DNA from: Shimia sp. R9_2
Lineage (GTDB): Bacteria; Pseudomonadota; Alphaproteobacteria; Rhodobacterales; Rhodobacteraceae
Length of the DNA stretch: 64,000 nt
Assembly (NCBI RefSeq): GCF_017743735.1
Contig: NZ_JAGHRO010000003.1
Coordinates: forward strand, 1-64,000
Direction of reading: 5' to 3'
Below the pieces are notes generated by a model that saw nothing but the letters and a program-made list of their open reading frames with translations, ran no database searches and was not told the DNA's origin. The number at the start of each line of letters is the position of its first letter. Position 1 is the first letter of the stretch. Below, in pieces: positions 33,414 to 43,093 of the stretch. The position numbers and the translations under genes are program-made.

Positions 33414-34354
33414 ATCAGATCCTTTCCAAGGCTGTGGTGCACCAAAAGCTGCGCCAGGGCGGCGGATACGAGGCGGGAGAGCGTGCCGTCCGCGCGGGAG
33501 GTCAGCATGATTGGCACGCGTGCGCCCAGAACGATGCCCGCGCTGTCGGCCCCTGCGAGATACATCAGCTGTTTGGCGATCATGTTGCCGGCCTCAAGAT
33601 CCGGTGCGACGAGAATGTCGGCGTCTCCCGGGACCTCCGATTTGATGCCTTTGGCGTCTGCGGCGCGGCGGGAGATGGCGTTGTCAAACGCTAGCGGGCC
33701 GTCAAGCACGCCGCCTGTGATCTGACCACGATCCGCCATTTTGCAGAGCGCGGCGGCCTCAACGGTGGAGGGGATCTTGGGGTAGATGGTTTCCAGAGCC
33801 GACAGGATGGCCACTTTGGGGGTGTCCACGCCGATGGCTTGTGCCAGTCCGATGGCGTTTTGCACGATGTCGGCTTTGGCCATGAGATCGGGGAAGATGT
33901 TGATCGCGGCGTCGGTGATCATCAGCGGCTTGGGGTAGGCGGGCACATCGAGCACGAAGACATGGCTCATGCGGCGCTCGGTGCGCAGGCCGTGGGTTTT
34001 GTGCACAACGGCGCTCATGACTTCGTCGGTGTGCAGCGCGCCCTTCATGATCGCCTGCGCGCGACCTTCGCGGACAAGGCGCACCGCTGTTTCGGCGCTG
34101 TCATGGCTGTGGGGGGCGTCAATGATCTCGCAAGCGGAGATATCAAGCGCATGCTCTTTGGCTGCGGCTTTGATGCGGTCCTCTGGGCCCACCAGAAGCG
34201 GGGTGATCAGGCCTTTTTCCAGAGCGGCCAAGGCGCCCTCCAGAGAGGCTGCGTCAACGGGGTGAACAACAGCGGTTACAATGGGGTCCAGAGGCGCGGT
34301 GGCCTCCAGCATATCGTCAAAGCTGTTCTTGTGATGGGGGGCTGAAAGATCCAC
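33410..34354 (-). CDS. pta: Phosphate acetyl/butyryltransferase
   Basis: A 314-residue member of the phosphate acetyl/butaryl transferase family (PF01515), which makes acyl phosphate from acyl-CoA. Typical segments are ITDAAINIFPDLMAKADIVQNA, PKVAILSALE and DILVAPDLEAGNM. It is the short form without the DRTGG-type N-terminal domains, and in length and sequence resembles phosphate butyryltransferases, so either acetyl or a longer acyl group is possible. It is translationally coupled to ackA. Confidence 0.88.
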   Translation of the reverse strand: MDLSAPHHKNSFDDMLEATAPLDPIVTAVVHPVDAASLEGALAALEKGLITPLLVGPEDRIKAAAKEHALDISACEIIDAPHSHDSAETAVRLVREGRAQAIMKGALHTDEVMSAVVHKTHGLRTERRMSHVFVLDVPAYPKPLMITDAAINIFPDLMAKADIVQNAIGLAQAIGVDTPKVAILSALETIYPKIPSTVEAAALCKMADRGQITGGVLDGPLAFDNAISRRAADAKGIKSEVPGDADILVAPDLEAGNMIAKQLMYLAGADSAGIVLGARVPIMLTSRADGTLSRLVSAALAQLLVHHSLGKDLM

Positions 34355-34420
34355 GGCATACTCCGAGCCTAGATGTTGCGATGCACGTCCTTGTGGCTGT
34401 CATATGGGGGGCGGGGATGT

Positions 34421-34492
34421 TTTGGCAATAAAAAGCGGACCCGCAAAACGAGAAACCCGCTTTGCGGTTCTTGCAACGCTCCGTTGCAAATT
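34421..34492 (-). terminator. Stem-loops downstream of the flavin reductase gene
   Basis: On the minus strand, TTGCAAC-GGAGC-GTTGCAA is followed by a second stem pairing AAGCGG and CCGCTT that leads into TTTTATTG. The second has the form of a rho-independent terminator for the flavin reductase transcript, ahead of pta. Confidence 0.55.
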
Positions 34493-34511
34493 AACTAAGC
34501 ATTTATGAGGG

Positions 34512-35024
34512 TTAGGCTTCTGGTGCGAAGCTGCCGAAATCCCGCTGCGCAAAGACCAGAGGTGTGCCTTCGCCAATCGCGGCGCGCAGGACGCGGCCCA
34601 CCATAATGTCGTGATCGCCTGCGGGATGAACCGCATCGGTGGCGCATTCAAACCGGGCCAGACAGTTGTGCAGGCAGATGACCCCGTCGGCATTCACCTC
34701 ATGATCAATCAGATCAAAGGCATCGCCCCGTTTGGAAAAGGCAATCGCCAGATCTTTCTGGTCTGCGCGCAGCACGTGGATGGCAAAATGGGTCGCCGGG
34801 GCAAACTGTGCATAACGCAGAGAGTCTTTGGCCAGCGACCAAAGCACCAGCGCCGGGTCCAGCGACACGGAGGCAAAGGAGTTGGCGGTCATACCAATCG
34901 CGCCGTTGGCTGTCTTGGTGGTGATCACGGTCACGCCGGTTGCAAAGTTGCTGAGCGCATTGCGATAGGCGCGTTGCGTGTCAACGGAAGGAACGAATCC
35001 GGTCAGAGTGGTGTCAGCGGACAT
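34512..35024 (-). CDS. Flavin reductase family protein
   Basis: A 170-residue FMN-binding split-barrel protein of the flavin reductase domain family, which reduces FMN or FAD with NAD(P)H and usually feeds a partner monooxygenase. Family features are ATGVTVITT near residue 28, GMTANSFASVSLDPALVLWSL and FAIHVLRADQKDLA. ATG 35024 begins the open frame. No monooxygenase partner lies beside it; the closest oxidoreductase is the dehalogenase 2.3 kb away on the other strand, which has its own reductase domain. Confidence 0.88.
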   Translation of the reverse strand: MSADTTLTGFVPSVDTQRAYRNALSNFATGVTVITTKTANGAIGMTANSFASVSLDPALVLWSLAKDSLRYAQFAPATHFAIHVLRADQKDLAIAFSKRGDAFDLIDHEVNADGVICLHNCLARFECATDAVHPAGDHDIMVGRVLRAAIGEGTPLVFAQRDFGSFAPEA

Positions 35025-35327
35025 GAAAGGCCTGTTCGATTGGTCTGCGCGTGGGCGCAGAGATGGGCTGAATTTTACCTAGTTGCAAGGCTTGAGTAAG
35101 ATTCAGGGCCAGAATGTGGCGGCGACGTAGCGCCCCTGAGCCTGGGGCCCGTGCAGGGCTTTTCCATAAGAAAAAGGGCTCATCGCGCCTTTTGGGTGGC
35201 CAGATACAGATAACTTTTGAGCAAAAATGATGAAAGTTGTATTAATCGGAACTGCAAATGGCTTCGGTTCTGCCCGATTGCTGCCCTGATCCGTTGTTCA
35301 GATGGGGCATCGGTCAATGGAGGTTCC

Positions 35328-36041
35328 ATGCGGAGCATCAAAGTTTTCGCCATTCTGGCAGCGCTGCTGCCATCGGTGGCGCTGGGGGAAATGGGGAACA
35401 ATCGGCTTGGTCAAAGCCTGCCAGGGGAAAGCGCCGTGGGGCGCTTGGTGGTGGCAGGTAAGGCCATGTGTACAGGCGCGTTGATTGCGCCGGATACAGT
35501 GCTGACGGCTGCCCATTGTTTGTATGATCCACGCAGTGGCAAGCGCGTGTCGGATTCTTCGGTGGAGTTTCAGGCGGGGCTGAAGGGTGGTCAGGCCAAG
35601 GCGATTGGCAAGGTCGCGCGCGCCACGGTGCATCCAAATTACGTACACCGCCGCAAGGGCAGTGCGCAGCTTGGCTTTGATCTGGCGGTGCTGAAGCTGA
35701 CGCGGCCGATTTCAAAAAATTCAGTGATGCCAATCAAATACGGCATGAACCTCGCGGACGGAGACCTGCTGGGTGTGGTGAGCTACACAATCACCAACCG
35801 CAATGATCCGATCATGGAATTCCCTTGCCGCGTGCTGGCGCGTCAGGACAAGACGCTGGTGATGAACTGCGAGGTAAACTCCGGTGCCTCAGGTGCGCCG
35901 ATCCTCGCGCTGAGCCGAAACGGCCGCTCGCCCGCTTTGGTGTCCGTGGTCTCTGCCAAGGCCGCGATGGGCGGGCAGAATGTCTCTGTGGGCACGGTGC
36001 TGAGCCCGGATGCGCTGCGCCAGATGATCGCGGGTGGCTGA
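35328..36041 (+). CDS. Secreted trypsin-like serine protease
   Basis: A 237-residue S1-family protease with a signal peptide (residues 1-20, ending SVALGE). The triad is visible: His63 in LTAAHCL, Asp118 in GFDLAVLKL and Ser188 in NSGASGAPIL. Four cysteines can form the two expected disulfides around the active His and Ser. ATG 35328 follows AATGGAGG; the frame open to 35217 is not needed. It ends with a strong terminator. The protein probably acts in the periplasm or outside; the target is unknown. Confidence 0.9.
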   Translation: MRSIKVFAILAALLPSVALGEMGNNRLGQSLPGESAVGRLVVAGKAMCTGALIAPDTVLTAAHCLYDPRSGKRVSDSSVEFQAGLKGGQAKAIGKVARATVHPNYVHRRKGSAQLGFDLAVLKLTRPISKNSVMPIKYGMNLADGDLLGVVSYTITNRNDPIMEFPCRVLARQDKTLVMNCEVNSGASGAPILALSRNGRSPALVSVVSAKAAMGGQNVSVGTVLSPDALRQMIAGG

Positions 36042-36067
36042 GATCTCGGAACCCAATTGATCGAGTG

Positions 36068-36093
36068 AAGGCGGCCTTTGTGCCGCCTTTTTT
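36068..36093 (+). terminator. Rho-independent terminator of the serine protease gene
   Basis: AAGGCGGC pairs with GCCGCCTT around a 6-base loop and runs straight into a T6 tract. Confidence 0.85.
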
Positions 36094-36101
36094 GTGCGTG
36101 T

Positions 36102-36707
36102 CTACCGCCCAAACAGCAGTCGCAGACCCAGCGCGCTGAGGACCAGTGCTGCCACGCGGTCGAGATGGGTTTTGGCGCGCAGGTAGGCGTTGCGGGCGGT
36201 GGTGGTGCTCATGCCAAAGGCCAGAAGGCTATAAAAGATCAGCTCGATGATCAGGTGGTTGGTAAAGATCGCGCCTTTTTGCGCCAGCGTCATGTTGGGC
36301 GGGAAGATCACCACGAGGACCGCAGCCGCAAAGAGCACGGATTTCGGGTTCATCAGATTGATCATCAGCCCTTGCAGGAACGCGTGGCGGGCGGGTTTGA
36401 CCTCTGAAGGCGCGAGCGGCTCCCGTGCGCCTCTCCACATGCCATAAGCGATGTAGAGCAGATACAGAGCGCCGAGCGTTTTCACGGCGACATATGCCCA
36501 TGGGAAGGCGGTGAAGACGATTTCCAGCCCCATCAGCGCGGCGAGTGTCCAGAGGGCGGCGACGAGGCCGAGCCCTGCGCCAACAGCAAGGCCGGCGCGG
36601 CGGCCTGCGGTGAGGGTGGTTTTCACAGAGACCAGAAAGGCCGGGCCGGGGCTGGCGATGGCCGCGGCCAGTGCGATGTTGAAGGCAAGGATGTGGGCGA
36701 GGTCCAT
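36102..36707 (-). CDS. LysE/RhtB-family exporter
   Basis: A 201-residue inner-membrane exporter of amino acids or similar small metabolites. It has the family opening ASPGPAFLVSVKTTLTAGRRAGLAVGAG with the conserved PGP, the LYLLYIAYGMWRG span end and NLMNPKSVLFAAAV in the second half. Six spans are predicted. ATG 36707 follows AGGAGAC. It converges with the serine protease; the MFS gene lies upstream on the same strand but is 119 bases away. Confidence 0.9.
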   Translation of the reverse strand: MDLAHILAFNIALAAAIASPGPAFLVSVKTTLTAGRRAGLAVGAGLGLVAALWTLAALMGLEIVFTAFPWAYVAVKTLGALYLLYIAYGMWRGAREPLAPSEVKPARHAFLQGLMINLMNPKSVLFAAAVLVVIFPPNMTLAQKGAIFTNHLIIELIFYSLLAFGMSTTTARNAYLRAKTHLDRVAALVLSALGLRLLFGR

Positions 36708-36825
36708 GTGTGTCTCCTGTGGTTTGAGGGCACGGTAGGTGCGCGCGGTCACTTTGTCACTCATATCACGGGGGTGAAGGGGAGGGCTGATGCTTTGTGA
36801 GTGGTATTTGGGCGTTGGTGAGCCG

Positions 36826-38127
36826 TTAGCGCGGCCAGTTGTTTTGGCTCGCGGAGAGGCGTTTGCCCAACACGGCGACCAATGCAGTCGCGATGAGCAG
36901 AAAGACCGCGCCGCCTATCCATGCGACGGGTGTGGCATATGCCTCTGCCACCGCGCCCGCGAGGATCAGGCCCAACGCCCCGCCAAGCTGCTGCATCAGG
37001 GATTTCAGGGACAGCATTGTGGAGCGTTGGGTGTCCTGCACGCAGCTGTGGAGAATGCTGCTGGCGGGGGTCTCGGACACGCCGAGGATCACGGAATAGA
37101 GGATGAACACCGCCACAAAGCCGATGATGCCGCCTTGCAGAGCCAAAGCGATCTGAAGGCTTGCCAGACAGGCAAAAGCGGCTGCCAGTGTCTTGGCGTG
37201 CTGTCGTTTGAACATGCGATTGATACGCGGGGAGAGTGATGCGCCAAAGGCGATCGAGAAGAAGTAGGCTGCGGTCAGGATGCCAATGACGGTGTTGGCG
37301 TGGGTTTCCTCCAGCATAGGCTTGGCATGGGTGGGCCAGAGCACCTCGACCGGATTGGTCGCCATGAGGGAAAATGCCAGAGCGGCCAGAAGGAGCGACA
37401 GGGCGGGATGTTTCAGGGCGAGAAGGCCTGCGTCTTTGATGACGTGCGGGACCGTTGTGAACCCTTGTTTCAGAGCTTGCGGGTGCAGTGGGCGCGGTGT
37501 TTCGATGATGAATATCAGGGTGAAGATGAAGACCCCAAGCATCACGATTAAGCTTGTCAGATAAGAGATATCATAGGCGCTGAGTCCCATGCCCTCAGCC
37601 GTTTTACCAAAGAGATCGGGCAAAAGGCCGCCCAGAACGGCCCCCATGGCCAGCCCCATGGCGTTGGCCCATTGCGCTTTGGCCAGCGCGGGTTGCACAT
37701 CGACATTTGGCGCGGCGGCCTTGAAGGTTTCAACGAACCAAGCGTCGAGTGTGCCGGATCGTAGCGCTCGCCCGAAGCCGATGAAAGCAAAGGAGAGCGC
37801 GAGCACATAGAAATCTCTGGTCGAGAGAAACAGGGCGAGGGAGGTCACGCTGGCGAGGACGGCGGCCAGAAAGACCGGCTTGCGCCCGATGGTGTCGGCC
37901 AAACCGCCAAAGGGGAGTTCCATCGTCAAGGTTGTGAGTGAGTAGACCCCGAAGAGCAGCGAAATCTGGAAGAGATCCATGCCGCGGTCGGTCAGCGCCA
38001 GAGCCACAACGGCAACGATGAGCCCCATCGCAAAACGATCCAGAAACTGATGGATCTGGAACACCCGGATGTGCCGCCGCGCCGGAGGGGGAAGTGCGGT
38101 GAAGGAGAACTCTGTTTCCGTTGCCAT
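36826..38127 (-). CDS. MFS transporter
   Basis: A 433-residue major facilitator with 12 predicted spans and a central cytoplasmic loop of about 30 residues. The loop 2-3 motif appears as GGLADTIGRKPVFL, the classic G-x-L-a-D-r-x-G-r-k signature. The family covers drug and metabolite efflux as well as uptake; nothing here decides the substrate. The start MATETEFSF at 38127 is the only reasonable one. It is transcribed alone or with the LysE gene downstream. Confidence 0.9.
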   Translation of the reverse strand: MATETEFSFTALPPPARRHIRVFQIHQFLDRFAMGLIVAVVALALTDRGMDLFQISLLFGVYSLTTLTMELPFGGLADTIGRKPVFLAAVLASVTSLALFLSTRDFYVLALSFAFIGFGRALRSGTLDAWFVETFKAAAPNVDVQPALAKAQWANAMGLAMGAVLGGLLPDLFGKTAEGMGLSAYDISYLTSLIVMLGVFIFTLIFIIETPRPLHPQALKQGFTTVPHVIKDAGLLALKHPALSLLLAALAFSLMATNPVEVLWPTHAKPMLEETHANTVIGILTAAYFFSIAFGASLSPRINRMFKRQHAKTLAAAFACLASLQIALALQGGIIGFVAVFILYSVILGVSETPASSILHSCVQDTQRSTMLSLKSLMQQLGGALGLILAGAVAEAYATPVAWIGGAVFLLIATALVAVLGKRLSASQNNWPR

Positions 38128-38516
38128 GGTTGTAGATTTGGCGATCTCGGCAACTGAGGCAAGAGTTTGGTGGGGGGAGAGAAAGGTTGTCGGCGCAGCC
38201 TGTGTGAAGGGGGTATGTGGTTCATTTTCCTGCCCGAAAGCCGACTAAATTGGTTGACCGGCCGATTGGTTCGAGGCGGCTTTGTAGTGAGGCGAGCTTA
38301 TCGACATATTTGCTGCGTCGATTTCCGCAATGCGTCCCAGGCATCGGATACTGCGCAAGCTTCAAATTGCGGCTAAGCGCGGGAAGCAAACATTATAGAG
38401 CTTGTCTCACTTCAAAAACGGTTTTCGAATAGCGTGCAATCATGGCCTTGTGATATCGCTAGGCGGGTAAGTTGAATTGGGATGATACTCCCATTTTTGG
38501 AAAGGATATCCGCTTG
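38128..38516. other. Intergenic gap ahead of the DUF2971 gene
   Basis: Divergent space between the MFS gene (minus) and DUF2971 (plus). Base composition falls from about 38200 on. Short frames here look random and I see no recognisable element. Confidence 0.4.
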
Positions 38517-39419
38517 ATGAACAGTGAAAAGCTATTGTTTCACTACTGTAGTACGCAGACTGGTTTCGCGATACTTCAAAAAAGGGAGATCAGGCTTTCA
38601 GCTTTGTCGTCAGCAAATGATACACTTGAAGGCAGAGTTCTCGGTAGGGTGTTTACTCATCTACTTCGAGAGACCGAGTTACCCGAAGAATTGGTAGATG
38701 TCGCGGCAGTTATTGTTGAGGGATATCCGGATGCAACTGAAGGCTTCGCCTTTTGTTTGTCAGAAAAGGGTGACCTCCTAAGTCAATGGCGGTCCTATGG
38801 TCGAGATGGTTCAGGATTTGCGCTGGGGTTCTCGCGAGACCTACTTGAAGAAGATTTTGGTGATGTAAATTTCGGTTCTCGCTTTTTTGAGCTGATGGCC
38901 GTCAATTATGGCGAGAAGGGGCTAAATGAATCGCTAAAACCATTCGTAGAGGATCTGGCGACCGAATTTGTTGTTTGTGGATCATTTGCTCGTTTAAGAG
39001 ATGGAATTAATAAAGAGCGTGCGTTGGCCCTCTTGGCAAACCGTGAGAACCAAGCCAGTATTTTCATCGGATCAAACGACAAATCTTCTGAAGTCTTTTC
39101 AAGATTGCTTCAGGCTCTTTCCCCGCTTCACTTCCAAATCTACAAAACCAAGCCATTGCACTTTCATGAAGAATGTGAATGGCGCCTCCTTCGCTATCGT
39201 CACAAAGTGGCATTACCAGAGGTCGAGTACTTCGCTGATGATCATTCCATTCGACCATACATCACTTCGTCGATAGCCGACCCCGCTAGGGAAGTAATTA
39301 AAGAGGTGGTACTTGGTCCAAAGAATCGCACAAATTTAAGTTGGATGCGCGCATTTCTTGATTCAGTTGGCTTGCCACATGTGCGAGTGTTACGCTCGTC
39401 AATCGATAGCTACAGATAG
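38517..39419 (+). CDS. DUF2971 family protein
   Basis: A 300-residue protein matching DUF2971: the opening LLFHYCSTQTGFAILQKREIRLSALSSANDTLEGR and the middle GFAFCLSEKGDLLSQWRSYGRDGSGFALGFS, plus the C-terminal KTKPLHFHEECEWRLLRY, are the family hallmarks. DUF2971 genes are scattered and often sit in mobile or defence-rich regions; no activity is established. The coding sequence is clearly lower in GC than its neighbours and uses AT-rich codons, suggesting recent acquisition. ATG 38517 follows GGAAAGGA; a TTG at 38472 is a weaker option. Confidence 0.8.
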   Translation: MNSEKLLFHYCSTQTGFAILQKREIRLSALSSANDTLEGRVLGRVFTHLLRETELPEELVDVAAVIVEGYPDATEGFAFCLSEKGDLLSQWRSYGRDGSGFALGFSRDLLEEDFGDVNFGSRFFELMAVNYGEKGLNESLKPFVEDLATEFVVCGSFARLRDGINKERALALLANRENQASIFIGSNDKSSEVFSRLLQALSPLHFQIYKTKPLHFHEECEWRLLRYRHKVALPEVEYFADDHSIRPYITSSIADPAREVIKEVVLGPKNRTNLSWMRAFLDSVGLPHVRVLRSSIDSYR

Positions 39420-39593
39420 CGGCAAGTTTGAAGAAGCGAAGCTTACAAAAAGGAGTAGAGTGGGTTCATTTTCTTCTTCTTGGCGACACTATCAAAACGT
39501 CCGACTTGAAGTTTCGATTGGCATCAAACAACGTTGCTTTGCATTTATCAGGAGCTCGGTTGCCAAGCGAATCCCAAGCTCAACCGATCCAAC

Positions 39594-40787
39594 CTACGGC
39601 TCGCGAAACGCCTCTTTGCTTTTGTAAAGCGGCTTTAGCAGGTAGCGCAGGATGGTTTTGGAGCCGGTGTGCAACTCCACTGTGGCGCGCATGCCGGGGC
39701 GGATTTCTATGGCTTTCTGGCGCTCGGTCAGGGCGTCTGTGTTGACGGTGACGGTGACGCGGTAAAACGGCGGGGCAGACGGGTCGCGCTCGTCTTCAAA
39801 AGTGTCCGCAGAAATGAAATCGACCTTGCCTTTGAGCGTGCCATAGATGGTGTAGTCATAGGCGGTGAGTTTGATGGAGGCGTCCTGGCCGGGCTCGACA
39901 TTGGCGATGTTTTCGGGGCGCACGCGGGCCTCAACAAAGAGCTCTTCGCCCAAGGGGATGATTTCAAAGATTTCGGCACCGGGGCGGACAACGCCACCGA
40001 TGGTGGTCACGGCGAGGTTGTTGACGATGCCACGCATGGGGGCGGTGATCACGGTGCGGGAGAGCTGATCCTGTGCGAGGCGCATTTCCTGCTGCAGGGA
40101 GGTGATTTCCTTGAGCGTCTCTGAGTATTCCTCGGCCAGTACCAGCTCGGCCTGCGTGAGGATGTCCATGTAGCGGATCTCGGCCTCTGAGGCTTTTTCG
40201 CGGGCCTTGTTGACCTCCAGCAGCGCGACGAACTCTTTCTTGTAGAGGTTCTCCATGTTGGAGAGCTCTTCCTGAGCCTGTTCAAGCTGGGTGAAGGCCC
40301 CTTCGCGGCGGCTGTCGATATCAGTCTGACGGGCGGCCAGAAGCGCCTGCTCGGAGGACAGGATGCGCGGGGCGCGGGTGGCCAGCTCTTCGGGCACGTT
40401 GAATTCGAATTTGCCTTCGATTTCGGCCTCAAGACGCAGGCGGCGCAGCTCCAATGCGTCGATCTGGTCCTGCAGATCGTCAAAGGCGGAGCGGAAGCGG
40501 GTGTCTGAGAGCGTGGCCAGCACCTGACCGGCCTCCACAAGGTCGCCCTGTTTGACAGCGAGGTCTGCGAGGATGCCGCCTTCGAGGTTTTGCACCGATT
40601 GGGAGCGGGAGGAGGAGACAACTTCGCCGTCCGCGCGCACGATCTCATCGACCCAAGCAAAGGCAGCCCAGAGCACAAACAGGCCCATGGCGATGGCGAT
40701 CAGACGAATGGTGAGGCGGGAGGCGCGGAGCTGGTCATCGAGCCCGCTGTCATAGCCTGCGTCGTTGTCATATCCGGTGGCGCTCAT
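39594..40787 (-). CDS. Type I secretion membrane-fusion protein (HlyD/LapC-like)
   Basis: A 397-residue periplasmic adaptor that links the ABC exporter to the outer-membrane TolC-like channel. It has one N-terminal span (LTIRLIAIAMGLFVLWAAFAW), a lipoyl half-site with VVSSSRSQSVQNLEGGILADL, a long coiled coil (about residues 95-250) and the C-terminal beta-barrel region. The ATG at 40787 overlaps the exporter stop (ATGA). With the genes upstream it makes a full LapE/LapB/LapC-type system. Confidence 0.9.
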   Translation of the reverse strand: MSATGYDNDAGYDSGLDDQLRASRLTIRLIAIAMGLFVLWAAFAWVDEIVRADGEVVSSSRSQSVQNLEGGILADLAVKQGDLVEAGQVLATLSDTRFRSAFDDLQDQIDALELRRLRLEAEIEGKFEFNVPEELATRAPRILSSEQALLAARQTDIDSRREGAFTQLEQAQEELSNMENLYKKEFVALLEVNKAREKASEAEIRYMDILTQAELVLAEEYSETLKEITSLQQEMRLAQDQLSRTVITAPMRGIVNNLAVTTIGGVVRPGAEIFEIIPLGEELFVEARVRPENIANVEPGQDASIKLTAYDYTIYGTLKGKVDFISADTFEDERDPSAPPFYRVTVTVNTDALTERQKAIEIRPGMRATVELHTGSKTILRYLLKPLYKSKEAFREP

Positions 40788-43093
40788 GTGCGGTCTCCGG
40801 CGGCGAGATGGGCGAGGACCTGCTCGCGGGGGCCATCCACCACGAGGCGACCGTTTTGCAGGATCAGCGTGCGTGTGGAGAGCGACAGGATTGGTGTGCG
40901 GTGCGTGGCGATCAGGGCAGTGCGGCCGTTGAGCCATGTGGACAGGCGGCTGACCAGCGTGCGCTCCAGCGTTTGATCCAGCGCGGCGGTGGGTTCATCC
41001 AGAAGCACGATCTGCGGGTTCTGCAGCCAGAGGCGGGCCCAGCCGATGGATTGGCGCTGACCGATGGAGAGGCCTTCGCCGCCGTCGCGGATTTGCAGGT
41101 CGAGGCCCTGCGGGTGGTTGCGCAGGAAGGGGCCGAGGCCGGCGAAGTCCAAGGCTTCCATCAGGCGGTCATCATCGCGCTCAAGCTGAGTCAGGTTGAG
41201 GTTGTCCCGCAGACTGCCTGCAAAGAGGCGCACGTCCTGAGACAGGTAGCCGATGTTGCGGCGCAGGTCGCGCTGGTCGATCTGGCTCATATCGGTGCCA
41301 TCCAGCAGCAGGCGGCCTTTGGTCGGGCCGTAAAGGCCTGCCATCAGCTTCAGCAGCGTGGATTTGCCGGAGCCGTTGGCGCCCAGAATGGTGACGCGCT
41401 GACCGGGTTTGATGACCACGCCGGGCACATCAAGTGTCGGCGCGCCGTCTTCGTCATAGGCAAAGGACAGCTCGCGCAGTTCAAACTGGCCGGAGAGCTT
41501 TTCGCGGCGGAGATATTTGCGTTCGCCGTCTTTCTCCTGCTCAGAAAGTGCAATGGCATCAAGGCTTTCCAGTGCGCCCTTCACGTTGGACCAGCGCGCA
41601 AGCGTGCCTGCAAACTGGGTGAGCGGCGCAAGGGTGCGCGAGGTCAGGATGCCGGTTGCGATGATGGTGCCGACGGTGAATTCACCGGCAAACACCAGAT
41701 AGGTGCCGATCACGACGGTGGCGATATAGGTGGTTTGCTGCACGCCTTGGGACCAGTAGGTCAGGGCGGAGCTCAGGCGGCGCTGTTCGGCGGAAGAGTA
41801 AGAGGACACCGCGTTGAGTTCGTCCCAAAGACGCAGCACACGGTCTTCGCCGCGTTGGGTCTTGACGGTGTCAAGCTCGGTGATGACCTCCTGCAGCAAG
41901 CGGCCGACCTTGGCGGAGGCGCCTTGGGTTTCGCGGGACAGCGCGATCATGCGCTTTTGCAGGACATAGGCCGGAAGCACCATCAGGACGCCGCCGAGCA
42001 TCAGCACCCAAACCAGATTGCCCGCGATGGAGGCGACGAGGGCCAGAAAGATCACGATGAAAGGCATGTCCGCCAGCACGGAGATCGTGGTGGAGGTGAA
42101 GAAATCACGCACAGCACCAAAGTCGCGCATGGCGGCAAAGAGGCCGGAGGGCGGCAGGGGGCGGCGGTCTGAGCGCATGCCAAGTAGGCGTTTCATCAGG
42201 CGGTGCTGGATCGAGAGCTCCATGCGGCGGCCAGCGGCGTCGCTCATCTTGGCGCGCGCAAGCTTGAGGAGACCCTCAAGGCAGATGGCGAAGATCGCGC
42301 CAATGGCGAGCACCCAGAGCGTGGCCTGACTTTGGTGCGGGATTACGCGGTCATAGACTTGCAGGGAAAACAGGGCGACCGCGACGGCGAGCAGGTTGGC
42401 CACCAGAGAGCCCAGTATGATCTCGCCCATGTGGCGGCGGTATTTGGTGAACTCACCCCAGAACCAGTGGCCGGACATGCCGTCCGCGATTTGCGGGATG
42501 TGCCGCTCCGCCAGTTGGCGCAGGGAAACTTTGGCGCGCAGTGCGGTGCCCGAGAAGAACGGCGTAAATTCTGCAACCGGCACCTCGGCGCGGTTATCAG
42601 GCTGGCTGTCGTCATAGACGGTGAGCGTCTCGTCTTCTTGGGAGAGCACCAACACGGCCTGACCGTTGGTCATCATGGCGATGGCGGGCCAGGCGGCGGG
42701 GCCGGGCGCAAGCTTGCTGTGGACTTTGGGCTCGACACCGGCCTGTGCCAGCGCGTTGGCGAGCGCTTTCACGGAGACATCGCCGGGGGCGGAGGTCCAC
42801 ATGTGCTCGGCCACATCGGTGACGGGTACCTCAGAGCCGTTGAGCGCGGCCAGCGTGGAGATCAGCGTGGCGCGGTGCTGGATGCGGTTGGCGGTGGCCT
42901 CCACCAGATCATGGATCGCGTCGCCGGGTTTTGCGGCCTCAGCGGTTGGGGCCGATTGGGCCGCAGAAATCGTGCTGACCTTGGGCGGGCGGGGCTGGTT
43001 GGCCTGACCGGCCCGATTGGCGGGCTGCGTCGGTTTGATGGAGGCGATAGAGAGCACCGTTGGCGCCTTGCCTTTGGGGGTATCCGCGGTCAA
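40784..43093 (-). CDS. Type I secretion ABC exporter (LapB-like)
   Basis: A 769-residue inner-membrane ABC exporter. A proline-rich N-terminal tail (1-55) leads into a C39-peptidase-like domain (about 60-200) in which no catalytic cysteine is seen, as in RTX/adhesin exporters that bind an unprocessed substrate. Membrane spans cover about 215-490, and the ATPase has Walker A GANGSGKST (571-579), signature LSIGQRQSIGWAR and Walker B IVLLDEPTAALD. The start overlaps the TolC-like gene stop and the end overlaps the adaptor start, so all three are coupled. The likely cargo is the adhesin at 44506-47613. Confidence 0.9.
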   Translation of the reverse strand: MTADTPKGKAPTVLSIASIKPTQPANRAGQANQPRPPKVSTISAAQSAPTAEAAKPGDAIHDLVEATANRIQHRATLISTLAALNGSEVPVTDVAEHMWTSAPGDVSVKALANALAQAGVEPKVHSKLAPGPAAWPAIAMMTNGQAVLVLSQEDETLTVYDDSQPDNRAEVPVAEFTPFFSGTALRAKVSLRQLAERHIPQIADGMSGHWFWGEFTKYRRHMGEIILGSLVANLLAVAVALFSLQVYDRVIPHQSQATLWVLAIGAIFAICLEGLLKLARAKMSDAAGRRMELSIQHRLMKRLLGMRSDRRPLPPSGLFAAMRDFGAVRDFFTSTTISVLADMPFIVIFLALVASIAGNLVWVLMLGGVLMVLPAYVLQKRMIALSRETQGASAKVGRLLQEVITELDTVKTQRGEDRVLRLWDELNAVSSYSSAEQRRLSSALTYWSQGVQQTTYIATVVIGTYLVFAGEFTVGTIIATGILTSRTLAPLTQFAGTLARWSNVKGALESLDAIALSEQEKDGERKYLRREKLSGQFELRELSFAYDEDGAPTLDVPGVVIKPGQRVTILGANGSGKSTLLKLMAGLYGPTKGRLLLDGTDMSQIDQRDLRRNIGYLSQDVRLFAGSLRDNLNLTQLERDDDRLMEALDFAGLGPFLRNHPQGLDLQIRDGGEGLSIGQRQSIGWARLWLQNPQIVLLDEPTAALDQTLERTLVSRLSTWLNGRTALIATHRTPILSLSTRTLILQNGRLVVDGPREQVLAHLAAGDRT

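Noticed and set aside
34512-35024. Flavin reductase as redox partner of the reductive dehalogenase
   Set aside because: The dehalogenase already carries its own complete reductase module, and the gene is on the opposite strand beyond ackA and pta.
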